DNA of 64,000 nucleotides from assembly GCF_001051235.1 (NCBI RefSeq), contig NZ_CBTJ020000025.1, positions 1-64,000 on the forward strand, in the 5' to 3' direction. This DNA comes from Candidatus Competibacter denitrificans Run_A_D11. GTDB taxonomy: Bacteria > Pseudomonadota > Gammaproteobacteria > Competibacterales > Competibacteraceae. The translations under genes and the position numbers were made by a program. Numbering within the stretch: the first letter of the stretch is position 1; each line of letters begins with the position of its first letter. This document shows, one piece after another, positions 46,896 to 55,400 of this stretch. Under the pieces are notes generated by a model. It was not told where the DNA came from, made no database searches, and was given only the letters and a program-made list of their open reading frames with translations.

Positions 46896-49256
46896 ATGGC
46901 TACCACTCAAAAACATCGAATCGCCGCCGTCAACAGCATCTTGGGCGAGGATGTGTTGCTGCTTGGGCGGATGACCGTCAAGGAACAAATGAGCCGGGTG
47001 TTTGAGTGCCATTTGGATCTGTTCAGCGAGAAAAGGGATATCAAGCTGGCTGATGTGCTGGGCACCAACATGACGGTTCGTTTTGAGCTGCCTTATCAGC
47101 AGGGAACCCGTTATTTTAATGGCTTGGTGACTCGCTTCAGTTATGAAGGGACTCACAACGTGCGTTATGGCTTCTATCGCGCCGAGTTGAGTCCTTGGTT
47201 ATGGTTTCTGACCCGCACGTCCGATTGCCGGATTTTCCAGAACAAAACCGTGCCGGACATTATCAAGGAAATTTTTCGGGAGCAGGGGTTTAGTGATTTC
47301 AAGGATGCCCTGAGCGGTAGCTACCGCGAATGGGAGTATTGCGTCCAATACCGAGAAACGGATTTCAACTTCGTCAGCCGGATGATGGAGCAAGAGGGAA
47401 TCTACTACTACTTCTCGCATGAAAATGGCAAACATATTCTGGTGTTGTCCGATAACGTCGGCTCCCACAGCGAGTTCCCCAAATATGAAACTGTTCCCTA
47501 TTTTCCACCGGATATCCACGCTCATCGTGAACGGGATAACCTGTCGGAATGGTTCGTTGACCAAAGCGTTCAGCCTGGCGCCTATGTTCTGAACGATTAT
47601 GATTTCACAGCCCCGCGCAAATCGCTGCGGGCGGTTTTGAACCGACCTAAATCCCATGCGCTGTCCGGTTTCGAGATGTATGACCATCCGGGTGAATACA
47701 CCCAGTTGGGTGATGGCAACAGCTATTCGAAAATCCGCCTGGAGGAGTTACTGGCGCAACACGAGGTGGCGGTGGGTCGTGGTGACGCCGCCGGGTTGGC
47801 GGCTGGTTATCTGTTTAGCCTGACCGGCTGCCCGCGCGAGGACCAGAACCGTAAATATCTCATTGTGTCGGCCCATCACGAGATTGAATCCGACGAATAC
47901 CAAACCCTGACCAGCGCGCCGGTCTCCGATAAACCTTATCGGGGTGAAATCACCGCCATTGATGCCCAAGCGCAGTATCGAGCGCCGCGGGTGACTCCAA
48001 AGCCGATGGTGCAGGGGCCACAGACCGCGATTGTGGTCGGTCCAGCGGGCGAGGAGATTTATACCGACCCATACGGCCGGGTGAAGTGCCAGTTTCATTG
48101 GGATCGCTACGGCCAGGCCAATGAGAGCAGTTCGTGCTGGATTCGGGTATCGCAATTGTGGGCGGGCAAGCAATGGGGTGCGATGAATATCCCGCGCATT
48201 GGCCAGGAGGTGATCGTCGATTTTCTCGAAGGCGACCCCGATCAGCCGATCATCACCGGTCGGGTTTACAACGGTATTAACATGCCGCCCTACGAGTTAC
48301 CGGCGAAGGCCACCACCTCGACCCTGAAAAGCAATTCCAGCAAAGGCGGCGCCGGTTTCAACGAGATCCGCCTGGATGACACCAAAGGCAGCGAACAGGT
48401 CTTTGTCCATGCCGAGCGCAATCAAGATACTCGCGTCAAGCTGGATGCATTCGAATGGATCGGCAACGAGCGGCATTTGATCGTCAAATCCCATCAATTT
48501 GAGAAAGTGGAAGGCAAAAAACACTTAACCGTCCAAGGCGATCAAAACGAGAAAGTTGACGGCGCGGTGTCGCTGAAAGTCGGTGGCGATCAAAAGGAAG
48601 AGATCGGGGGCGACCAACACCTGAAGGTCGGTAGCCGCCAGAATATCAAGGCGGGTGGTACCATCTCGATGGATGCTGGCATGGATTTGCAGCAAAAGGT
48701 CGGCATGAAACACGCCGTTGATGCGGGGATGGAGATTCATTTAAAGGCCGGCATGACGGCCGTGATTGAGGCTGGCGTATCGCTGACGATCAAAGTGGGT
48801 GGCAACTTCATCAATATCAATCCGGGCGGTGTTTTTATCCAGGGAACGATGGTGATGATCAACAGCAGTGGTGCCGCTGGTTCCGGTGCGGGTTGCTCCC
48901 CGCAATCGCCATCGCCGCCCACCGCTCCTGACGAGCCGAAAGAAGCGGCCAATGCTGAATCTGGCCAAGTCAGCGATGCACAGGCGCAGAGTCCGGCACA
49001 ACAGAAGGCGCAGAAGTTGGGTTCTGTACGAGCTGGTGCGCACGCCCCCAAGGAGGATGATTCTGCGGCCGGCGGCACTGGTGTAGCAGCAGTGCCGCCA
49101 CCCACCCCCGCGCAACGGGCGCAAGAAGCAGAACAAGACGAGCAAGCAAAAACCGCCCAGAAGGCCAGCGACACCGGTAAGCCTTTTTACCGGCCGCCGG
49201 AACCAGCAGCCAAGCCGATTCTCCCTAGAAAACCCCAGGATAAAGAAAAGGATTGA
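46896..49256 (+). CDS. vgrG: Type VI secretion tip protein VgrG
   Basis: 786-residue spike of the T6SS needle. A gp27-like base (about 20-370), the gp5 OB domain (about 388-455, YTDPYGRVKCQFHWDRYG), then a needle of short repeats (GGDQ, KVGMKHAVDAG, about 520-660). After about residue 665 the chain turns into an unusual low-complexity tail rich in Ala, Pro, Gln, Glu and Lys, ending PRKPQDKEKD, with no enzymatic domain recognised. The ATG at 46896 has GGAG nine bases upstream. It is followed by its chaperone gene after 12 bp. Confidence 0.95.
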   Translation: MATTQKHRIAAVNSILGEDVLLLGRMTVKEQMSRVFECHLDLFSEKRDIKLADVLGTNMTVRFELPYQQGTRYFNGLVTRFSYEGTHNVRYGFYRAELSPWLWFLTRTSDCRIFQNKTVPDIIKEIFREQGFSDFKDALSGSYREWEYCVQYRETDFNFVSRMMEQEGIYYYFSHENGKHILVLSDNVGSHSEFPKYETVPYFPPDIHAHRERDNLSEWFVDQSVQPGAYVLNDYDFTAPRKSLRAVLNRPKSHALSGFEMYDHPGEYTQLGDGNSYSKIRLEELLAQHEVAVGRGDAAGLAAGYLFSLTGCPREDQNRKYLIVSAHHEIESDEYQTLTSAPVSDKPYRGEITAIDAQAQYRAPRVTPKPMVQGPQTAIVVGPAGEEIYTDPYGRVKCQFHWDRYGQANESSSCWIRVSQLWAGKQWGAMNIPRIGQEVIVDFLEGDPDQPIITGRVYNGINMPPYELPAKATTSTLKSNSSKGGAGFNEIRLDDTKGSEQVFVHAERNQDTRVKLDAFEWIGNERHLIVKSHQFEKVEGKKHLTVQGDQNEKVDGAVSLKVGGDQKEEIGGDQHLKVGSRQNIKAGGTISMDAGMDLQQKVGMKHAVDAGMEIHLKAGMTAVIEAGVSLTIKVGGNFININPGGVFIQGTMVMINSSGAAGSGAGCSPQSPSPPTAPDEPKEAANAESGQVSDAQAQSPAQQKAQKLGSVRAGAHAPKEDDSAAGGTGVAAVPPPTPAQRAQEAEQDEQAKTAQKASDTGKPFYRPPEPAAKPILPRKPQDKEKD

Positions 49257-49268
49257 TAGGTTATTCGC

Positions 49269-49841
49269 GTGGCTACCGACCCATTACCAGAGATTTTAAG
49301 TCGCCACCTCTTTGCCGATGGGGGAGCACGGGTTTATGCGGTGCTGGATGGCGCCGCTATCCCTGACCTGTTGGAAAAATTACAGGAATATCAAATTGAG
49401 CCGGTGTGTTTATACCGTGGCACTTTGATCCCTACGCTGGCTAAGGCCGCTCCCTACCAGGTTCTTTTAGAGCGGGAATCTGGCTTCACGCATTGGTTGT
49501 TGCAGAAAGGCTGGGGACGGCATTGGGGTATTTTTGCGCTCGGTCGTGCGGATTGGCGCGCGATGCGTGAGCATTTGTGCGCTTTAACCGTCGCCTATTC
49601 TCCTGACCAGCAACCGCTTTACTTCCGCTATTACGATCCGCGGGTGTTGCGCGTCTATTTGCCGACATGCGATACCGATGAACTCTGGGCGCTGTTCGGC
49701 CCTATCACGCGCCTGCTGTGTGAGGATGAGGTGGGCCATGTGCTGAGCTATCGGATTGCGGGCGGCCAATTGGTCAGCGAGCGGACGGTGTTGGCGGCCG
49801 CAAGGTCAGCGCGGGAGAGTGGCGATGCTGGTGATGCGTGA
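49269..49841 (+). CDS. DUF4123 T6SS adaptor/chaperone
   Basis: 190-residue DUF4123 protein, recognised from YAVLDGAAIPDLLEKL at the start and PLYFRYYDPRVLRVYLPTC in the second half. Such proteins (Tap/TEC) load a specific effector onto the cognate VgrG, and the effector is normally encoded next. It opens with GTG 12 bp after vgrG and overlaps the following gene by 17 bp, a tight operon. Confidence 0.9.
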   Translation: MATDPLPEILSRHLFADGGARVYAVLDGAAIPDLLEKLQEYQIEPVCLYRGTLIPTLAKAAPYQVLLERESGFTHWLLQKGWGRHWGIFALGRADWRAMREHLCALTVAYSPDQQPLYFRYYDPRVLRVYLPTCDTDELWALFGPITRLLCEDEVGHVLSYRIAGGQLVSERTVLAAARSARESGDAGDA

Positions 49842-50706
49842 TACCCAGGTACAGGCTTTCGAGAAGGTGGCGGTAGATCACTTTCAGCAAGCGTTGCTTG
49901 CCCATGTACGGACTTTTTTTCCGCGCCACGCCGAGGTTTTGGGGCCGGCTCAATTGGAGCGGGTTATCCATCATGCTCTGCAAAAAGCGGCGCGGCGCAA
50001 TCTGAAGACGGAGCGGGCGGTTTTCTTGTACACCGGCTTGCTGTTGATGCTGGGAAGCGAGTTTGACAAGGACCCGCAGCTACCATGGGTGGTCTGGCGA
50101 CCGGAACCCGTGCCGTCCGAGGAAGTGGCAGGAGAAGCCGAGAAAGAGCAGGCTATTGACCAGAAAAGCCCCGATGCCCACGTCGAAGGTCTATACGGCC
50201 AGGCCATGAAGTTTCTGGATCGGGCGGTTGGTGCGGAGAATCAGTTTTTGCAGAGAACGGTCGAGGCTTTATGCCAAGCCCGGATCTTTGATGAGGTCCC
50301 TTCTGCGCCAAGTTTCGGTCACCGATTGTTGCTGTTATTACAGATGCTGGGGCCGGAGCGCTATCGTATCATCGGCGAAGGGCCGCTGCGCGAGCTGGTT
50401 CGGCACGGCTATGAAAGCGCGAAACGCTACGGAATGGTCAGTGAGCGGGAGATCATGCACTACATGGCACTGGCTTTCGTGCTGGGAAGCGGGTTTGTGC
50501 GTGACCCGCTGTATCCTTGGGCAGGGAGTGTGCTGAGCAGCTCAGCAAAAACTGACGGCGCAGCAAAGGGGCGGGGAGCCGCCTTGTGGCAGGCGGCCCT
50601 AGAACATCTTAGCCGATGCCTACCCGCTTGTCCCCGGCGGGCCGAGCAAAGCGCAGCAGCGTTGGCGCGCCCAAATGAATCTTATAACCGGATCATTGAG
50701 GGTTAG
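49825..50706 (+). CDS. Unrecognised T6SS-islet protein with internal duplication
   Basis: 293 residues, no known domain recognised. Two halves are similar: residues 39-88 (LGPAQLERVIHHALQKAARR, then YTGLLLMLGSEFDKDPQLPW) and 183-232 (IGEGPLRELVRHGYESAKRY, then MALAFVLGSGFVRDPLYPW). They share L-x3-(I/V)-x-H, a Ser/Thr-Glu-Arg and the closing LGS-x-F-x2-DP-x2-PW. An acidic linker (about 95-120) separates them, and the last 60 residues are Ala/Arg-rich. The ATG at 49825 lies after GGGAG and inside the DUF4123 gene. By position it should be the cargo or a second adaptor of the upstream VgrG, but no toxin motif or signal sequence is visible. Confidence 0.75.
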   Translation: MLVMRDTQVQAFEKVAVDHFQQALLAHVRTFFPRHAEVLGPAQLERVIHHALQKAARRNLKTERAVFLYTGLLLMLGSEFDKDPQLPWVVWRPEPVPSEEVAGEAEKEQAIDQKSPDAHVEGLYGQAMKFLDRAVGAENQFLQRTVEALCQARIFDEVPSAPSFGHRLLLLLQMLGPERYRIIGEGPLRELVRHGYESAKRYGMVSEREIMHYMALAFVLGSGFVRDPLYPWAGSVLSSSAKTDGAAKGRGAALWQAALEHLSRCLPACPRRAEQSAAALARPNESYNRIIEG

Positions 50707-50725
50707 CTGCAAAGCCTCCTGGCAT

Positions 50726-51961
50726 TCACAGCAGAATTTCCGGGCAGGGCGGGTGACTAAGAAACGACGTTGGGCTGGCGGTCAACCCATAGGCGCCGGA
50801 TTGAAAGACGACGATCAAATCGCCGATATCCGCTTTCGGTAACTCCATCCGCTCGGCAAGAATATCGAGTGGCGTACACAAGGGGCCGACGACCGTCACG
50901 GTTTCCCGCTCAGTTCCAATAACGCGATTACCGACAGCGACTGGATAGTTCTTACGAATCACCTGGCCAAAGTTGCCGGAAGCCGCCAGATGATGATGTA
51001 AGCCACCATTGGTGATCAGAAATGTATGGCCGCGTGATACTTTGCGGTCAATCACTTCGGCGACATAAATACCCGCCTCTCCCACCAGATAGCGACCCAA
51101 CTCTAAGATCACCCGCGCCACCGGGAGTTGTTGCTTCACTATCGGTAGCCAGCGAGCCAGATTGGCGGCGATGGGCGCTAGATCCAGGGGGGTGTCGCCA
51201 GGAAAGTAAGGGATGCCGAAACCACCACCGATGTTGAGCGAACAGACCGGCGTGGGCGCATCCACCGCCAAGCGCAGCGCGAGTTCAAAAGTCTGATTTT
51301 GCGCCTCAATGATGGCTGCGGGCCGCAGGTTCTGCGAGCCGCTGAAAATGTGAAAGCCTTGAAAATCAAGTGCTAGATCGCTGATTTGCCGCAGCAGCCT
51401 CGGTACCTGTTCGGCATCGACTCCAAAGGGTTTAGGGCCGCCGCCCATCTTCATGCCGGCGGCTTTTAGCTCGAAATCGGCATTGACCCGCACCGCCACG
51501 CGCGCGGGTCGTTGCTGTTCCTGGCTTAACCGAGCGACGGTTTCCGTTTCATTGAAGGATTCCAGATGAATAGTGATGCCGGCGGCAATAGCGGCCGCCA
51601 GTTCCATTGGCCTTTTGCCAGGGCCGGCAAAACTGATTGCCGCAGGCGCCATTCCCGCATCCAATGCGATGTGCAGTTCGCCCAGTGAGGCGACATCGAA
51701 ACCATTCACCAAACCGGCCATGTGCTGCACCAGAGCCGGCATCGGATTGGCTTTAATCGCATAGTGCAACTCGACAGCTGACGGCAGTACGCCACGCAGT
51801 GACGCCACTCGTTCGGTCAGGAGATGCCGGTCATAGGCATAAAAGGGCGTTTGTCCGACTCGCATAGCCAGTTGGGTCAGTGGCATACCACCGATCTGCA
51901 AACAATCATCAATCACCGGAAACTGGGCTAGAGGTGGATGGACTGGGCGGCCGTCGCTCAT
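50726..51961 (-). CDS. PLP-dependent decarboxylase, exosortase A system-associated
   Basis: 411-residue fold-III (alanine racemase/ornithine-DAP decarboxylase) enzyme: Schiff-base Lys70 in HYAIKANP, GGGFGIPYF for phosphate binding and GPLCTPLDILAERMEL near the C-terminus. This subfamily is found in XrtA/PEP-CTERM loci next to the acyl-CoA ligase, probably making an amine or amino acid used in the polymer or a linked molecule; the substrate is unknown. Its ATG overlaps the ligase stop codon by four bases. It is convergent with the T6SS islet, 19 bp apart. Confidence 0.9.
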   Translation of the reverse strand: MSDGRPVHPPLAQFPVIDDCLQIGGMPLTQLAMRVGQTPFYAYDRHLLTERVASLRGVLPSAVELHYAIKANPMPALVQHMAGLVNGFDVASLGELHIALDAGMAPAAISFAGPGKRPMELAAAIAAGITIHLESFNETETVARLSQEQQRPARVAVRVNADFELKAAGMKMGGGPKPFGVDAEQVPRLLRQISDLALDFQGFHIFSGSQNLRPAAIIEAQNQTFELALRLAVDAPTPVCSLNIGGGFGIPYFPGDTPLDLAPIAANLARWLPIVKQQLPVARVILELGRYLVGEAGIYVAEVIDRKVSRGHTFLITNGGLHHHLAASGNFGQVIRKNYPVAVGNRVIGTERETVTVVGPLCTPLDILAERMELPKADIGDLIVVFQSGAYGLTASPTSFLSHPPCPEILL

Positions 51962-53547
51962 GGCTTATTCTCTACAAACAAGTCACATAACTCTGCGGCC
52001 AATGCTTTGCGGTCGATCTTGCCGTTAGGATTGCGGGGCAAATCCGCTTGGCGCGTGATGATTTGCAGCGGAACCATAAAGTTCGGCAGGTGTTGTTTAC
52101 AGTGGTTGATCAGTTCGCTCTCGTTTAGCCCCTGTTCCAGCAATTTGATGACAGCGACAACGGCTTGACCCAAGGCCGGGTGCGGGATACCGAGCGCTGC
52201 GGCCTCGGCGATGCGGCCGCTGCCGTATAGTACGTCCTCAATCTCGCTGGGACTGACTCGATAGCCGGAGGTTTTGATCATATCGTCTTTGCGGCCGATG
52301 AAATATAGAAAGCCCTCTTGATCGGCGCGCACGGTATCCCCTGACCAAACGGCCATTTCGACCAGGGGCAAGCCGGGGTCTTGTCCAGGAACGGGACGAA
52401 AGCGTTCGGCGGTCTTGGCGGGATCATTCCAGTAACCCTGCGCGACCAATGAACCCCGATGGACCAGTTCGCCGGGTTCATCGGGTTCGCACGGTGTGCC
52501 GTTTTCGCGCACGATGAGGATCTCGGCGTTGGGAATCGCCTTACCGATGGAGTCCGGCCGCTGGTCGATTTCTTCAGGCGGCAAATAGGTAGAGCGGAAC
52601 GCTTCGGTCAGGCCATACATCAAGAACGGTATGGTGTTGGGCAAGGCCCGCCGGAGAGCCGCTAATGTCGCACGCGGCATCGCGCCTCCTGAGTTGGTGA
52701 AATAGCGCAAGCTTTCTGCCGCCGCGCCGGGCCATTCAAGCTGGGCCAGTTGTACCCACATTGGGGGAACGGCCGCCAACCCGGTGACCTTTTCGCGGAC
52801 GACAGTAGTGATGACATCACGCGGCAGCAGATAATCCATCAAGATGACGGATGCGCCGACTGCGAAAGCCGTGGTTAGTTGGCTTAAGCCGTAGTCAAAA
52901 CTCAGAGGCAGAATGGCCAGAATGCGGTCGGTGGCTTGATTGGCCAGATAATCTGCCACGCTGTGCGCGCCTGTGATCATGTTGCGATGGGAGAGGACGA
53001 CGCCCTTCGGCTTGCCGGTACTGCCAGAGGTATAGAGAATGGCCGCCATGTCGATGTCGATGGCGTGGGTTCTGCCTTCACCGGCGGCGCTGGCCGTTAG
53101 CAGATCGGGCCAACTCAGTGTTTTCAGAGTATTCAATTCCCCCAGCGCAGCAGCGTCTACTAAAATCAGAGTGTGCAAGTCAGGGCATTGAGCGAAATGG
53201 GGTTGTAGAGTTTCCGCGCGGTCGCGGGCTGTGACCAAAACCCGCACGTTACAATCCCGGACAATGTAGGCGACTTGCTCCGGCTTCAGCAACGGATTGA
53301 CCGGTACAAACACCCCATCGGCCAAAGCCGTACCGAACAGGGCGACCACCGTTTCGTGTCGTTTGGGCAGATAGACAGCGATGCGCTCACCGCGCCGCAG
53401 GCCCAATGCCCGCAGCCCGCCCGCAGCGGCCTGAACCTCCGCAGCCAGTGTGGCGTAATCAAGGGCGGTTTGCCGATGGACCACGGCGGTCGCATCGGGG
53501 CGGTGATTTGCCTGTTCCAGAATAAGTTCGTGCAGCAATCTGACCAT
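51958..53547 (-). CDS. Acyl-CoA ligase (AMP-forming), exosortase A system-associated
   Basis: 529-residue adenylate-forming enzyme: P-loop YTSGSTGKPKG at 172-182, MYGLTEAFRSTYLP (A5), GRKDDMIKTSGYRVSPSEIED (A8) and the catalytic Lys in NPNGKIDRKAL. By order and sequence it is the acyl-CoA ligase of XrtA loci, working with the decarboxylase it overlaps. The acyl-carrier protein and hydrolases often found beside it are not present. It is divergent from the glutaredoxin-fadL pair. Confidence 0.9.
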   Translation of the reverse strand: MVRLLHELILEQANHRPDATAVVHRQTALDYATLAAEVQAAAGGLRALGLRRGERIAVYLPKRHETVVALFGTALADGVFVPVNPLLKPEQVAYIVRDCNVRVLVTARDRAETLQPHFAQCPDLHTLILVDAAALGELNTLKTLSWPDLLTASAAGEGRTHAIDIDMAAILYTSGSTGKPKGVVLSHRNMITGAHSVADYLANQATDRILAILPLSFDYGLSQLTTAFAVGASVILMDYLLPRDVITTVVREKVTGLAAVPPMWVQLAQLEWPGAAAESLRYFTNSGGAMPRATLAALRRALPNTIPFLMYGLTEAFRSTYLPPEEIDQRPDSIGKAIPNAEILIVRENGTPCEPDEPGELVHRGSLVAQGYWNDPAKTAERFRPVPGQDPGLPLVEMAVWSGDTVRADQEGFLYFIGRKDDMIKTSGYRVSPSEIEDVLYGSGRIAEAAALGIPHPALGQAVVAVIKLLEQGLNESELINHCKQHLPNFMVPLQIITRQADLPRNPNGKIDRKALAAELCDLFVENKP

Positions 53548-53666
53548 GGAGGATTCGGGCGAATGAACTTGAATGAATACGGATGGACGGGGCTAATGAT
53601 AGTCCTTCCCGCCGCAGTGAGATAATAGGTGGCTCTGCCATCCGCGCTTATTGGAGAGAACTTGCC

Positions 53667-53921
53667 ATGCAGAGACCACCGCTTTGCCAATCGGCTCTAT
53701 TGCTTTATGGGACCGATGGCTGCCATCTCTGTGAGCAAGCCGAAGCTTTCCTGCACGCGGCGGGCGTCACCGTCGAGTGTGTGGATATCGCCGATCATGA
53801 GGATCTATTGGATCTCTATGGTACTCGTATTCCCGTGCTGCGGCGGTCGGATACCGGCCAAGAATTGGCTTGGCCTTTTGATGGCGTGGCGATAAGTCAC
53901 TTTTTGGCAAGAGGTAAATCA
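53667..53921 (+). CDS. Glutaredoxin-like (DUF836) domain without its own stop codon
   Basis: 85 codons encoding a thioredoxin-fold protein with CHLCEQAEAFL (CxxC active site) and GTRIPVLRRSDTGQEL (cis-Pro motif), a complete DUF836-type glutaredoxin ending near HFLARG. GGAGAG lies eight bases before the ATG. The frame has no stop codon and runs into FadL, so an uninterrupted product would be 534 residues (53667-55271) with the FadL signal peptide buried inside. One added base in the T5 run at 53901-53905 would give a stop at GGTAA, so a recent frameshift or a sequencing error is possible. Confidence 0.75.
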
Positions 53922-55271
53922 ATGACAAGGCAAACATCGTGTACTTATCTGCTGGCGCTTGCGCTCGGCGTCATGGCAAGCCTGGCTCTGACCGAACCGG
54001 CGACCGCCGCCGGCCTGCAAATCTCCGAACAGAGCGTTACTGGCCTGGGCCGCGCATTTGCAGGGGGCGGGTTGGTCAACGACGACGTTTCCGCTGCGTA
54101 CTACAATCCCGCCGATCTGATGTTGGATCAGGGAAATCAGGTACAGATGGGGATGACGTTTATCGGGATCGGTATGAAGACAAACAACGCCGGCTCGTCA
54201 GTCCGACTGCCGGGTAATTTGAACGCCGTGCTCACTCGAACCGGCACTGTTCCGGTCTTTGTCACGACGCCGGCAGTGGGGCGCGCCGATGATGGAGGAA
54301 CGGACAGCCTGGTCCCCAACGGTTTTTATGCCACCAATCTCAATGACCGGATGCGATTTGGCCTCAGCATTACCGCTCCCTTCGCGGTCAGCACCAACTA
54401 CGGCAGAAATTGGGTGGGCCGTTACCATGCGGTTGAGTCGGAGTTGCTGACGGTCGATATCAATCCCTCGCTAGCCTATCGAATAAACGAACATTTCTCG
54501 GTCGGGGCTGGTGTCAGCGCGCAGTATGCCAAGGCACGGCTCACTCAGGCGCTGTTTAATCCCTTGAGTGCTTTCGTGAAGGATGGTTATGCCGAGGTTG
54601 AGGCTGATGGCTGGGGGTTTGGTTACAATCTGGGCGCGCTATACGAGCTTGATCCAAATACCCGGTTCAGTCTCAGTTATCGCTCGCGCATCAAACACTC
54701 GGTGGAGGGCGAACGGACCATCTCCGATTACATCGCCAGCCGCAACGGCGTTTTACCCGGTAAAGCCGACGTGACCTTGCCCGATTGGGTAGGGTTGGCC
54801 GCTTATCGGCGGCTTGATGAGCGTTGGGCGGTCATGAGCAGCATACGCTGGACCAACTGGAGTTTGTTCGACAAGCTGCAAACCGATTTCAGTGATGGCA
54901 CGAGCAGCGTGACCCCAGAAAATTGGCAGGACAGTTGGGCGTTCAGCATCGGTGCCAGTTACGATTACAGCCCGGAATGGACCTTTCGCGCCGGTTACGT
55001 TTACGAACAGACGCCGGTTCCTTCGGCGCAATATCGCACGCCGCGCATTCCTGACAATGATCGCAATGCCTTCGCGCTGGGCTTCAGCTATCATCCTGAC
55101 CGATGGCTATCTGTCGATTTCGGCTACATGTACATCGCGTTTAAAAAGGCTCATACGGAAAATACCATCGATTTGATCCCGACTTCCCCTGGACTCATCA
55201 CCGACACCTTGCGGCTTGACTATGACGGTACGGGCCATTTGATCGGGTTGCAGGCCAGTTACCGGTTTTAA
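53922..55271 (+). CDS. fadL: FadL/TodX family outer-membrane transporter
   Basis: 449-residue barrel for long-chain fatty acids or other hydrophobic compounds. It has its own signal peptide (MTRQTSCTYLLALALGVMAS, cleavage after AATA-like PATAA), the N-terminal hatch with AFAGGGLVNDDVSAAYYNPAD, and a terminal aromatic residue (LQASYRF). The ATG at 53922 has GAGG seven bases upstream, which strongly supports separate initiation despite the open frame from the glutaredoxin-like gene. A strong terminator follows at 55298. Beta-oxidation genes lie just downstream. Confidence 0.9.
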   Translation: MTRQTSCTYLLALALGVMASLALTEPATAAGLQISEQSVTGLGRAFAGGGLVNDDVSAAYYNPADLMLDQGNQVQMGMTFIGIGMKTNNAGSSVRLPGNLNAVLTRTGTVPVFVTTPAVGRADDGGTDSLVPNGFYATNLNDRMRFGLSITAPFAVSTNYGRNWVGRYHAVESELLTVDINPSLAYRINEHFSVGAGVSAQYAKARLTQALFNPLSAFVKDGYAEVEADGWGFGYNLGALYELDPNTRFSLSYRSRIKHSVEGERTISDYIASRNGVLPGKADVTLPDWVGLAAYRRLDERWAVMSSIRWTNWSLFDKLQTDFSDGTSSVTPENWQDSWAFSIGASYDYSPEWTFRAGYVYEQTPVPSAQYRTPRIPDNDRNAFALGFSYHPDRWLSVDFGYMYIAFKKAHTENTIDLIPTSPGLITDTLRLDYDGTGHLIGLQASYRF

Positions 55272-55297
55272 GCCTTAGCGACGATCATCAGACCGAT

Positions 55298-55328
55298 AAA
55301 GCCGGGGATTTACCCCGGCTTTATTTTT
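55298..55328 (+). terminator. Intrinsic terminator after fadL
   Basis: AAAGCCGGGG (55298-55307), loop ATTTA and CCCCGGCTTT (55313-55322) form a perfect 10-bp stem, followed by ATTTTT. It lies 26 bases after the fadL stop codon and separates it from the beta-oxidation genes. Confidence 0.92.
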
Positions 55329-55400
55329 AGGGGTAGACCGAGAGATACTGCTTTCCGTGTGGTTGTGGGTTTCGACAGCCTGAAGCGAGGGTATGAACGC

